Source: Ichthyophis bannanicus
Taxonomy: Eukaryota > Chordata > Amphibia > Gymnophiona > Ichthyophiidae
Direction: 5' to 3'
Assembly (NCBI GenBank): GCA_033557465.1
Contig: CM066040.1
Span: 323,906,297 to 323,970,296 of the forward strand
Length of the DNA stretch: 64,000 bases
The number at the start of each line of letters is the position of its first letter. Within the stretch, counting starts at the first letter, position 1. Below, piece after piece: positions 53,691 to 62,130 of the stretch. The notes under the pieces were generated by a model. The model had not been told where the DNA came from. It made no database searches and worked only from the letters and a program-made list of their open reading frames with translations. The position numbers were made by a program, and so were the translations under genes.

Positions 53691-53910
53691 CCTGCAGACG
53701 TCCCCGTCTTGTCCCCGCGAAAAAGTTGATTTTCCTCTTTATTTTATACTTTTTTCTTTCGGTTCGACGCCGATCGTTTTCCCGCCCGGACTCGCGACGC
53801 CGGTCTCGAGTCCTCTAGCGTTTTTTCGGTTTTTCTGACTTAGTCAGCTTTCATTTTCGTTTTCCCTGGCAGCCCGGTCCTTTGACCTCGCAGGGGCCCT
53901 TTTTCCCCCG

Positions 53911-55832
53911 ATGGCTGCCAGTGGCTTTAAGCGGTGTGGTCGGTGTGACCGAAATATGTCACTAACCGACACACACGACTTTTGCCTCCGCTGCTTGGGC
54001 CCGGATCATGAGGAACTGATCTGTGGGCCCTGCAGCAAACTGTCCTCGAAGGCGTTGAGAAGTCGGCGGCATCAGCGCGAGAGAATCTTCGCTGACCCCA
54101 GCCGTACCCGGACCTCGTCGGAGGCCTCCGTGTCAAAGGGCTCCAGCTCGGACCGTCGCCGGAGCTCCTCCGACCGGGGTTCTCCCTCCGGGGACCATCG
54201 TCGGAAGGAAAAACCCGCGAGGGCGGCGTCGGTGGACGCTCCTGGCTCCGCGAGGGCCAGGTCGCATAGCCCCGACAGCCGCCCCGGGTCCTTGGAAAAG
54301 GAACATCTCCCGAAGCGACCTCGCCTGGAGTCGGAGATGCCTGCCCGGGTAAGTCCTGTAGTCCTTCTGGACTCGCCTCCGCGACAGCCGACGTCGGGCC
54401 CGACGCCGTCGGGGCCCGAGTCGGGGGCTGCTGGGTCACCTGAGCTCGGACTCAGGTTGACGGCCTTGGAGAGCAGACTGTCTGCCTTCATGGACCAGCA
54501 GCGGGCACTGCTCGCTGGCCTCGCTGGCGCCGCTGCCCCGACCGCCGGGACGTCGACGTCCAAGTCGACCCCGGAGACCGAGCCGATCCTCGAGTCAATG
54601 AGAACTCGAGTCGATCCTCGGTCGAGGTCACCCTCGGCCTCCCGTTCGGGACCGAGGTCGCCGACGCCGACTCCCTCGACGTCGGGGCGGCTGGCGCCGC
54701 ACCCTGCCCGGGCCGACCCCACCGAGTCCTCGTCGGAGTCGGTCTGGGAGTCTGAGGAGGAAGAGTCACCTGATTCTTTCCGGACTCGGTGTGTCCCATC
54801 GGACTCACCGGGGTCCGAGCCTCGGAAGCAGTCCCCCCGGAGGATGCCCGGTTCTCGGACTTCGTTAGGGATATGGCCAAGGCTTTGGCCTTCCCTGCGG
54901 ATCCCGAGGAGGAGCCTCGAGCCGAAGAGCTCGACGCCCTCCAGTATGACTCTCCCGCGAGGGAGCACTTTACTGTGCCGGTTCCTCCTATGCTGGAACG
55001 ACTACTCTTCCGCATGTGGGAGAGTCCGGCCTCCTCGCCGGTCCTGAGCAAGCGGGTCGATTCTATCTATCGGGTCCGCAAGAGCCCTGGCTTTCAGAAG
55101 GCACAGCTGCCACACCATTCCATGGTAGTGGAATCGGCCATGCATCGTCTTAAGAGCCAGAAGATGCACTCCTCGGTGCCTCCTGGAAGGGAGGCCCGTA
55201 ACCTGGATGGCCTTGGCAAGAAGTGCTTCCAGGGCTCTATGCTCGCATGTCGTGTCCAGACTTACCAGCTCTACATGGGCATGTATCTCCGGGATCTGGC
55301 TAAAGAGCTAGCCGGATTCTCCGCTGGTCTCTCCGAGGAGCCCTTGCGGAGGTTCCTAGCCTTGTCCACGGGCATTCGGGAATGCTCAAAGTTCATGTCC
55401 CGAGCAGCCTATGATGGCTTTGAGGCCTCGGCTAGAGTGGCCGCAGCCGGCATCGGTGCCCGCCGACAGGCTTGGCTTCAGTCGTCGGATCTTGAGCCCT
55501 GGGTACAGGACAAATTGGTCGATGTCCCCTGCCGAGGCGAAAACCTCTTTGGCAAGCCCATGGCGGAAAAGGCTGCACAAATTGAGACTGAGACTCTCAC
55601 CAGGACCAGGCTTTCTAGGAAGACCTCCGCCCCTTCCCAGAAAAAGAAGGGCTCGGGAAAAAAGTCCTTTTACCCGAGGAAGGCGGCTGCCTACAAACAG
55701 TACCCCCATTATCAGGCCCCTGCAGCTCCCCAACAGGGCCAGCAGGCCAAGGGACGGGGTAACGGGTCCCGTAGGCAGCAAGCCCCCAAGCCTGCACCAC
55801 CAGCCCCTGCTCAGCAGGGTGGGGGTTTTTGA
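53911..55832 (+). pseudogene. DIRS F gag-like ORF (one homopolymer frameshift)
   Basis: Start at 53911 (MAASGFKRCGRCDRNM). Cys/His array CGRC, HDFCLRCLGPDHEELIC, C at residues 8-50. Ser/Arg-rich middle, then KSTPETEPILES. Near 54836 the run of C is six long where DIRS C has seven, shifting the frame; the remainder is open from 54789 to 55832: FVRDMAKALAFPADPEEEP, VPPMLERLLFRMWESP, HHSMVVESAMHRLKSQKM, SSDLEPWVQDKLVDVPC, KKKGSGKKSFYPRK, QQGGGF. A one-base homopolymer difference could be a sequencing error, in which case this gag is intact. Family role: RNA-binding structural protein. Confidence 0.87.
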
Positions 55833-57744
55833 CTCGCTCAGCATAGCCTCTCCCCCCCCGCTGGTTCCTCCCAGCACCGGAGGCCGGCTGGTTCACTTCG
55901 GCCACAGGTGGTCCAGCATCACCGCAGATGCCTGGGTACTTCAGGTCGTGCGAGAAGGCTACCTTCTCCACTTCCATCAGGTCCCTCCCTCCTATTTTCC
56001 GGGAGAACCTTCGCGCCCCCCTCTGCACAGGGAGTTGCTCCTTCAGGAGTTAGCAGGTCTTCTGCGGGAACAGGCGGTGGAACCGGTGCCCCACCACCTG
56101 AGAGGTCAAGGCTTTTATTCAAGGTATTTTCTGATACCAAAGAGAACAGGGGGCCTCAGACCCATCCTGGACTTGCGCAACCTCAACAAGTTCCTTGTGC
56201 GGGAGAAGTTCAAAATGCTTACCCTTGGAATCCTTCTGCCCTACCTCCAGCAGGGAGATTGGCTATGCTCCTTGGATCTAAAGGATGCCTACACGCACAT
56301 CCTCATCCACCCAAGCCACCGCCAATACCTAAGGTTTGTGGTGGCAGGAAATCATTACCAGTACAGAGTACTGCCCTTTGGCCTATCCTCCGCACCGCGA
56401 GTCTTCACAAAATGTCTCGCGGTCGTGGCGGCCCATCTCCGGCTTCACGGCCTCTATGTCTTTCCGTACCTCGACGACTGGCTCATCAGAGCAGCGTCCG
56501 CTCAGGAGGTCGCCAACGCCACGCGCCGCACGGTGACTCTGCTGCAGCACTTGGGCTTTGTCATAAACTTCGCAAAGTCCACTTTGCTCCCCTCACAGGA
56601 TCTCGAGTTCATCGGCGCAAGGCTGCACACTCCTCGGGCACGAGCGTACCTACCGCTCGACAGGGCGCAACGGCTCATGGACCTAGCCGACCGCTTTCGC
56701 AGCCAGCCCCTGGTCTCCGCCAGGCGCTTCCTGAGACTGCTCGGCCATATGGCTTCCACCGTCCATGTGACCCCCAATGCCCGCCTGAACATGCGGTCTG
56801 CTCAATGGTGTCTCCGCCAGCAGTGGCGACAAGCCACAGGCGGCCTGGCGGACCTGGTGCGCGTCTCCGAGCCGCTGCTCTCGTCTCTCCGGTGGTGGCT
56901 CCGGCAGCCGAACCTGATATTCGGAATGCCTTTCCAGTCACCTCAGCCGACCCGGGTGCTGACCACCGATGCATCCCTCCTGGGCTGGGGAGCGCATTGC
57001 CAAGAGGCACGTACTCAGGGCCTCTGGACCATGTGGGAGTCTGCTCAGCAGATCAACTTCCTGGAGCTCAGGGCGATCCGCCTAGCTCTCAAGGCCTTCT
57101 CCCACCTGACTTCCCAACAGTCCGTCCTTGTCCAGACGGACAATCAAGTTGCCATGTTCTACGTGAACAAGCAGGGTGGCACGGGCTCCTTCCTCCTCTG
57201 CCGGGAGGCACAGAAGCTCTGCTCTTGGGCCGTCAGTCACGGCATTCTCCTCAAGGCAGTTTATCTCCCGGGCCAAGAAAATTGCCTTGCAGACAAACTC
57301 AGCAGGGTCCTCCAGCCGCACGAGTGGCGTCTGGATCCCTTGGTAGTTCAGAAGCTCTTCCTCAAGTGGGGTCTCCCCACGGTGGATCTCTTTGCCAGTC
57401 CTCACAACCGGCAGCTTCCTCGCTTCTGCTCTCGTCAGCCACACCCCCTTCGGGTGGCGGCGGACGCCTTTCTGATCTCGTGGTCGGGGAGCCTTCTGTA
57501 CGCTTTCCCTCCCATCCCGCTGGTCTCTCGGACTCTTTTCAAGGTTCTCCGAGACAAAGCCTTCATGATCCTGGTGGCCCCTCGCTGGCCCAGGCAGCCG
57601 TGGTTTCCGCTCCTGCTGCAACTGGCGGTGGAGGATCCAATCCCTCTGGGGGTACAACCGGATCTCCTCACTCAGGATCAGGGGTCCCTTCTGCACCCCA
57701 ACCTCAGGTCTCTCAACCTCATGGCCTGGCTGCTGAGAGGGTAG
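55411..57744 (+). CDS. DIRS F pol: reverse transcriptase, RNase H, Dam-like domain
   Basis: The frame is open from 55411, overlapping the gag end by about 420 bases, +1 to gag; recognisable pol begins near 55850. RT: GFYSRYFLIPKRTGGLRPIL, SLDLKDAYTHILIHP, VLPFGLSSAPRVFTK and FPYLDDWLIR (YLDD at about 56466-56477). RNase H: LTTDASLLGWG, LELRAIRLAL, QTDNQVAMFYVNKQ and NCLADKLSR. The Dam-like end reads VDLFASPHN, DAFLISWS, LYAFPPIPL and ILVAPRWPRQPWFPLL. No stop interrupts it. With no start codon at its true beginning, expression probably depends on frameshifting or re-initiation after gag. All RT and RNase H catalytic acids are present. Confidence 0.9.
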   Translation: MMALRPRLEWPQPASVPADRLGFSRRILSPGYRTNWSMSPAEAKTSLASPWRKRLHKLRLRLSPGPGFLGRPPPLPRKRRAREKSPFTRGRRLPTNSTPIIRPLQLPNRASRPRDGVTGPVGSKPPSLHHQPLLSRVGVFDSLSIASPPPLVPPSTGGRLVHFGHRWSSITADAWVLQVVREGYLLHFHQVPPSYFPGEPSRPPLHRELLLQELAGLLREQAVEPVPHHLRGQGFYSRYFLIPKRTGGLRPILDLRNLNKFLVREKFKMLTLGILLPYLQQGDWLCSLDLKDAYTHILIHPSHRQYLRFVVAGNHYQYRVLPFGLSSAPRVFTKCLAVVAAHLRLHGLYVFPYLDDWLIRAASAQEVANATRRTVTLLQHLGFVINFAKSTLLPSQDLEFIGARLHTPRARAYLPLDRAQRLMDLADRFRSQPLVSARRFLRLLGHMASTVHVTPNARLNMRSAQWCLRQQWRQATGGLADLVRVSEPLLSSLRWWLRQPNLIFGMPFQSPQPTRVLTTDASLLGWGAHCQEARTQGLWTMWESAQQINFLELRAIRLALKAFSHLTSQQSVLVQTDNQVAMFYVNKQGGTGSFLLCREAQKLCSWAVSHGILLKAVYLPGQENCLADKLSRVLQPHEWRLDPLVVQKLFLKWGLPTVDLFASPHNRQLPRFCSRQPHPLRVAADAFLISWSGSLLYAFPPIPLVSRTLFKVLRDKAFMILVAPRWPRQPWFPLLLQLAVEDPIPLGVQPDLLTQDQGSLLHPNLRSLNLMAWLLRG

Positions 57745-58781
57745 TCCTTGCTCCCCTTCTCCTGCCGGCGGAGGTGGAGGAGGTCGTCTTAGCTTCGCGA
57801 CGGCCTTCTACCCGCAAATGCTACGCCCTTAAATGGCGTCGCTTTGCAGTCTGGTGTACCCAACAGTCTCAGGATCCCTTCTCCTGCCCGGTGTCGGTGA
57901 TCTTGCAGTACTTGCTGCACCTCTCTAATCTGGGACTTAAGTCCAACTCCGTCAAAGTTCACCTCAGTGCTCTTTCAGCACATCATGTGCCAGTGGACGG
58001 CAGACCTCTCTCCAATGACCCTCTCGTAGCGAGGTTTCTCCGAGGTCTCCTTCTACTTAAACCACCTCTGCGCCCGCCAGCGCCTGACTGGGACCTGAAT
58101 GTGGTTTTGCAGCGGATCACCTGTCCGCCTTTTGAACCTATGGCTACCTGTTCTCTCCGTTTTCTGTCTTGGAAAACACTGTTCTTGATAGCCCTCACTT
58201 CCGCTAGGCGCGTAAGTGAATTGCAGGCCCTCGTGTCTGATCCCCCTTACACTAGGTTCTACAAGAATAGGGTAGTCCTTCGGACTCACCCGAAATTTCT
58301 GCCTAAAGTGGTCTCCCCTTTTCACATCAATCAGGAGGTGGTACTTCCAACCTTCTTTCCCAGACCACACTCCAGCCGAGCTGAAACGGTCCTCCATACC
58401 CTGGACTGTAGAAGGGCATTGAACTTCTACCTTGACCGTACGCGGGAGCACCGTAAAGCTGCTCAGCTTTTTGTGTCTTTTGACCCCAATAAATTGGGGC
58501 TCCCGGTCTCCAAGCGTACTCTGTCCATCTGGGTTGCGGACTGTATCTCTTGGGCTTATGGGGCAGCCGGACTCTCCTTAGAAAGTCGAGTCACGGCTCA
58601 TTGCGTTCGGGCAAAGGCCACGTCAGTGGCTTACCTCCGCTCTGTTCCGCTGGCAGACATCTGCCGGGCCGCTACTTGGTCTTCGAGCCAGACTTTTGCG
58701 GTCCATTACTGTCTCGAGAGGGAGTCCCGTAGGGACAGTGCTTTCGGACAGGCAGTCCTCCGTAATCTCTTTGAGGTCTGA
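55908..58781 (+). CDS. DIRS F tyrosine recombinase (long overlapping frame)
   Basis: 957 codons open, the same length as in DIRS D. The first about 610 overlap pol in the -1 frame (Ser/Pro/Gly-rich, no domain). The enzyme begins near 57770: RRPSTRKCYALKWRRFAVWC, LKSNSVKVHLSAL, box I TSARRVSELQAL (Arg near residue 766), VVLRTHPKFLPKVV, HxxR in AHCVRAKATSVA (near residue 897), ATW, and Tyr in VHYCLERES (near residue 932). Catalytic residues are complete. It would join the circular intermediate to chromosomal TT sites, as seen at its own insertion. The stop lies about 140 bp before the ICR. The start is not determined. Confidence 0.9.
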   Translation: MVQHHRRCLGTSGRARRLPSPLPSGPSLLFSGRTFAPPSAQGVAPSGVSRSSAGTGGGTGAPPPERSRLLFKVFSDTKENRGPQTHPGLAQPQQVPCAGEVQNAYPWNPSALPPAGRLAMLLGSKGCLHAHPHPPKPPPIPKVCGGRKSLPVQSTALWPILRTASLHKMSRGRGGPSPASRPLCLSVPRRLAHQSSVRSGGRQRHAPHGDSAAALGLCHKLRKVHFAPLTGSRVHRRKAAHSSGTSVPTARQGATAHGPSRPLSQPAPGLRQALPETARPYGFHRPCDPQCPPEHAVCSMVSPPAVATSHRRPGGPGARLRAAALVSPVVAPAAEPDIRNAFPVTSADPGADHRCIPPGLGSALPRGTYSGPLDHVGVCSADQLPGAQGDPPSSQGLLPPDFPTVRPCPDGQSSCHVLREQAGWHGLLPPLPGGTEALLLGRQSRHSPQGSLSPGPRKLPCRQTQQGPPAARVASGSLGSSEALPQVGSPHGGSLCQSSQPAASSLLLSSATPPSGGGGRLSDLVVGEPSVRFPSHPAGLSDSFQGSPRQSLHDPGGPSLAQAAVVSAPAATGGGGSNPSGGTTGSPHSGSGVPSAPQPQVSQPHGLAAERVVLAPLLLPAEVEEVVLASRRPSTRKCYALKWRRFAVWCTQQSQDPFSCPVSVILQYLLHLSNLGLKSNSVKVHLSALSAHHVPVDGRPLSNDPLVARFLRGLLLLKPPLRPPAPDWDLNVVLQRITCPPFEPMATCSLRFLSWKTLFLIALTSARRVSELQALVSDPPYTRFYKNRVVLRTHPKFLPKVVSPFHINQEVVLPTFFPRPHSSRAETVLHTLDCRRALNFYLDRTREHRKAAQLFVSFDPNKLGLPVSKRTLSIWVADCISWAYGAAGLSLESRVTAHCVRAKATSVAYLRSVPLADICRAATWSSSQTFAVHYCLERESRRDSAFGQAVLRNLFEV

Positions 58782-58917
58782 GCAACTCCTACCCTCCATC
58801 CCGGATGTGGGCTACCGGTGGGTGATAATTCAGCGAAGATTCTATCCTTCTGTGCTGCTGAGCTAGAGGGAGCTCATTTTTGTGCTTAGGGTCTCCGGTA
58901 GCCTTGAGCTTGGGAGT

Positions 58918-59015
58918 CCCATAAGTGAGGACTGACTTCCTGCTTGGTCCTGGAGAAAGCGTAGTTACTCACCTGTAACAGGTGTTCTCCAGGAGCAGCA
59001 GGAATCAGTCCTCAC
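58918..59015. repeat. DIRS F internal complementary region
   Basis: CCCATAAGTGAGGACTGACT...CTGGAG-AA-AGCGTAGTTACTCACCTG; the exact reverse complement of F's right end joined to its left end through one TT. Confidence 0.93.
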
Positions 59016-59099
59016 TACCCTCCCTCCTCCCCTTGGAGTTGCAATCGTCTGCTTATGTTCTTTTTTTGCAAATTTTTATGCTGTCTTTTTTAGCTATGT

Positions 59100-59293
59100 C
59101 ATCTGACTGGCTAAGATGGCACCCTCGGGCGGGAAGACGACCGCGCATGCGCGCTGCAATTCCCAAAGGCTTTCTTTGAAAGCTGGGGAAAATTGCTCCG
59201 CGAGGGCTCCGTCGGCGCCGACGTCACCCATAAGTGAGGACTGATTCCTGCTGCTCCTGGAGAACACCTGTTACAGGTGAGTAACTACGCTTT
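59100..59293 (+). repeat. DIRS F right inverted terminal repeat
   Basis: Inverts the left ITR (GGCTTTCTTTGAAAGC, CCGTCGGCGCCGACG), then CACCTGTTACAGGTGAGTAA and CTACGCTTT. Confidence 0.92.
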
Positions 59294-59340
59294 CCTGCTG
59301 TTCCCGGAGATCACCTATTACAGGTGAGTAACTACGCTTT

Positions 59341-59765
59341 CCTGGATGATTCACACTGCCCTTGGTTTAATAGAGGGAACTTTTCAAGTTGCCCCTTTGA
59401 TCTATCACTTGGCTTTAGCACCTATTTAAAACAATTTCATAGTTCTCTTACCTCCTAACTGGAAGGTCTGTATGTAGAAGGTCTCTAGAAAACAATTTCT
59501 CTATATTTACTCAAAGACTGTTTACCCTATTCTGCTCTCTCTATTAAAATGTACCCTAACTGGCTTTAATTTAACTTAAATCTGCCTTGTAATACTATGC
59601 TCTCTAACTGACTTAATGAAACACTAAATTTTAGGATACATAGATTTTACATTTTTAACCCAAAGAATTCCCTTTTCTCCAAAATTTAGAGAAAATTTCA
59701 GGAGGTAAGTACTTACAAGTGCAGATTGCTTCCCAGCAATAGCAGTCCTCTTGGTAGCCCTTCAA
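59341..59765 (-). other. CR1 5' untranslated region, 5'-most part
   Basis: Non-coding, AT-rich, between the DIRS E right end and the GACTTAA duplication. It completes the 5' end of the CR1 at 35339-59765. Confidence 0.6.
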
Positions 59766-59772
59766 GACTTAA

Positions 59773-61157
59773 CACATCCCCTAAGCTTACACCTGTCTGT
59801 AATGCAAAATTCTTATTGAAATCACTTCTTTCGACTGGGTTCATTGCACAGAGCAACCTTCAATTCTTCGAATGCATAGTCTGAAAGCTTTTCCCATAAT
59901 AAATTATTAGATTGTGAGTTCTTTAACAACTCTGTTAAGAGAGCTGTCCTTTATTAAGACCTGGGGATGAATTTTTGGTAATAACCTACCAGTCCTAGAA
60001 ATTCCCGGAGTGTTTTTTCTTGTTTGTTTTTGGCACTCTGGGTGGATCAAGACAATGATTTCTAAGAATGCAATCTCCACTAGGTGCATTAAGTACTTAG
60101 CTTCTTTCTGCCCCAGTGCACATTTTTTGAATTAGCTTTAAGTCCTGCTTCCCTAAGCAACTACAGACAGTCTCCAAGTGGCTACCTCAGCTGGGGGAAA
60201 AGATAACATCATCTAGATACAGTATGCATACTTGCATAGCCTTGGTGGGATCTTAATACTTGAATGATAATTCATTGGAACATTGAGGAGGGCACCATGA
60301 AGGTCAAAGAGCAAAACTATAAATAGATACAATCCTTGAGGTATAAAGACTGTTTTTCCCTAGATTCTGGATCTAGGGGTATCTGCCAATACCCCTTCAT
60401 CAACAATTGTCTACTACCCCTTCATCTGCCAGTACCCCTTCATCAACAATATCTGGGGCATGGGATAGGCATCAAACTGCAAGACAGCATTCATTGTCTA
60501 AAGTCTATGCAAAATTAGTTTGATCCTTTTGGTTTGGAAACTAGCAAGGGGCTTGCCCATTTATTATTGGACTCCTCAGTAATTCTGAATCTTAACATTT
60601 CCTCCACTTCTTTCTTTACTTCAGCACATTTCACTTTGGGTAAACTGGTAAGGCTTTTGCTTTATCACATTCCTGGGGTGAGTCATAATTTTGTGATATT
60701 TCCTATTTATCTACCTTAGTAGAGGTGAGAATATAGCTCTAAATCTATGTATCAGATGCTCAACCTAGCATTTTTTCAGAGGTTAAAATTTCTCCAGTTT
60801 TAACAGCCTGGCCTGTCTCGCATTCCTGAAAGTCTGGACCCATGTCCTCCATTCCCTCTATCAACCTTTTCCATCTAATCTAATCCAGTTTGAAGAGATT
60901 CATATTGAAAGTCTGGGTATTGTTACATCCTTGTGTTATTTCGTAGTTTGCAGGATCCCCCTTTTTCCTGACTGTAAAGGGTCCTTTCCACCTGGCTAGT
61001 AGCTTAATTGAGGAGGTAGGAAGTACCTAGTCCAGGGAGTGAAATTCTCTCTGCCTCACATCCTTATCATAGTAGGTCTTCTGGTGCCCCTGGGCTTTCT
61101 CTAATTTTTTTGGGCCAATTGGATCAGCTTTTTCAGGTACATCTGAAGAAAAAAGCC
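59773..61157 (-). pseudogene. Ty3/gypsy pol remnant: integrase C-terminus then reverse transcriptase
   Basis: Minus-strand reading from 61140: QKTYYDKDVRQREF and KLLARWKGPFTV (60970-61005) are the integrase C-terminal block. Then KKEVEEMLRFRITEESN and WASPLLVSKPKG (60524-60559), YLDDVIF (about 60199-60219, catalytic), FLGLVGYYQKFIP (59963-60002) and DFNKNFALQT (59793-59822, RNase H start) follow. Integrase precedes RT, the domain order of Gmr1-like gypsy elements. Many stops and shifts make it dead. It ends at the CR1 target duplication, and the RNase H continues at 35331. The 5' end is cut at about 61157 by another CR1. It once encoded DNA synthesis and integration. Confidence 0.75.
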
Positions 61158-61965
61158 TGCGAGGGAGTCAGTTGAAACATTAGATGATAGAGGAGTGAAA
61201 GGGGCCCTAAGGGAGAACAAGGTCATCATAGAGAGATAAAATGAATTATTTGCTTTGATCTTTACTGAAGTTTTTGTACAGTAAATACTCATGTCAGAAA
61301 TTATATTTAAAAGTTCAAATCTGAGAAAATGAAATAGATCTCTGTGAATTGGGAGGATAAAATAGGACAATTTGACAAACTAAAGAATAGCAAATCGCCT
61401 GGACTAGATGGGTATATGTTCCAAGATGCTGAAAGAACTCAAAATGAAATAGCAGACCTTCTATTACTAATTTGTAGACTATCATTAAAATCATCTTTAG
61501 TACCTAAAGACTGGAGAGTAGACAGCATAACATTAATTTTTTAAAAGGGTTTTGAGGGTGATTCAAGAAACTGCACATCAGTGAGCCTGATGTTAGTGCC
61601 GGGCAGAATGGAAAAAACCATTATAAAGAAGAAAATTACTAAACATGTAGGCAGTCATTGTTTAATGGGACCAAGCCAACATGAATTTAACCAAAGGAAT
61701 TGTTGCCTCACAAATCTGCTATATTTTTGAAGGTGTGAATAAACAGGAAGGTAAAGGGGAGTCGGTGGACATTGTGTACCTGGATTTTTGGATAGTCTTT
61801 GACATGGTTCCTCATGAGAGACTCTTGAGGAAATTAAAAGGTTATGAGAAAGATTCCTGTCAGGTACTTATGATCTGGATTGGTCACTGTTGGAAACAGG
61901 ATACTGGACTTGATGGACCATTTGTCTGACCCAGTATGACAAATCTTCTATTTTCTAACTTTTCC
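61158..61965 (+). mobile_element. CR1-like LINE, 5'-truncated and internally deleted
   Basis: Begins GCGAGGGAGTCAGTTGAAAC, equivalent to the start of the 26092 copy. It carries ORF2 blocks SKSPGLDGY, NEIADLLLLICRLSLKSSLVPKDW and VDIVYLDF with stops, then jumps at about 61850 from the RT middle directly to the CR1 3' end (GGAAACAGGATACTGGACTTG). It truncates the gypsy remnant on its left. Confidence 0.8.
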
Positions 61966-61985
61966 TATAACCATTATACATATTC

Positions 61986-62130
61986 TTCTCCAGGACCAAG
62001 CAGGCAGTCCTCACATATGGGTGACGTCGGCGCCGATGGAGCCCTCGTACGGAGCATTTCCCCAGCTTTCAAGGAAAGCCTTTGGGAATGCCAAGGGTGC
62101 CATAATGCTCAGTCTTTCTTTTTCCACGGA
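61986..62130 (+). repeat. DIRS H left inverted terminal repeat
   Basis: Contains CACATATGGGTGACGTCGGC and the near-palindrome CGTCGGCGCCGATG. Its partner lies beyond the window. Confidence 0.85.

Larger units (their letters stand above)
52715..59293 (+). mobile_element. DIRS F: near-intact subfamily I copy nested in DIRS E
   Basis: Left end TTCTCCAGG at 52715 and right end ACTACGCTTT at 59293. The E ITR reads across as CTAAA-TT-CCTGCTG once F is removed. The first 794 bp are duplicated (52715-53508 and 53509-54304). Pol and YR are open; gag has one missing C in a C-run near 54836. The best candidate for recent activity in subfamily I. Confidence 0.95.
47115..59340 (+). mobile_element. DIRS E: subfamily II copy, interrupted by DIRS F
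   Basis: Left end ATCTCTAGGAAC at 47115 and right end ACTACGCTTT at 59340. Own length without F is about 5.65 kb. Gag has one frameshift, pol has one stop and a deletion, and YR is open. Its right ITR is cut at ...GTGAAGACTAAA by DIRS F and resumes at CCTGCTGTTCCCGGAG. It sits in the CR1 5' untranslated region. Confidence 0.93.
35339..59765 (-). mobile_element. Full-length CR1-like LINE, hosting many nested insertions
   Basis: Both flanks carry the heptamer GACTTAA (35332-35338 and 59766-59772), and the gypsy reading frame resumes across it. The 3' end (ACATAAGAATATGCC in plus orientation) is at 35339; the 5' end is at 59765. Subtracting DIRS D, the LINE end, the SINE, the 0.37-kb insert, DIRS G and DIRS E leaves about 3.8 kb, and roughly 0.8 kb was lost at G, so about 4.6 kb originally: the usual length of a complete CR1. 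It contains ORF1 (about 45925-46790) and ORF2 (35560-45900, interrupted). Confidence 0.85.

Noticed and set aside
54072..54968. 298-codon minus-strand open frame opposite DIRS F gag (also 15760-16542 opposite B gag and 29203-29826 opposite C gag)
   Set aside because: Shadow of the CpG-rich, Ser/Arg-rich gag middle. Product is low complexity and differs where gag differs.
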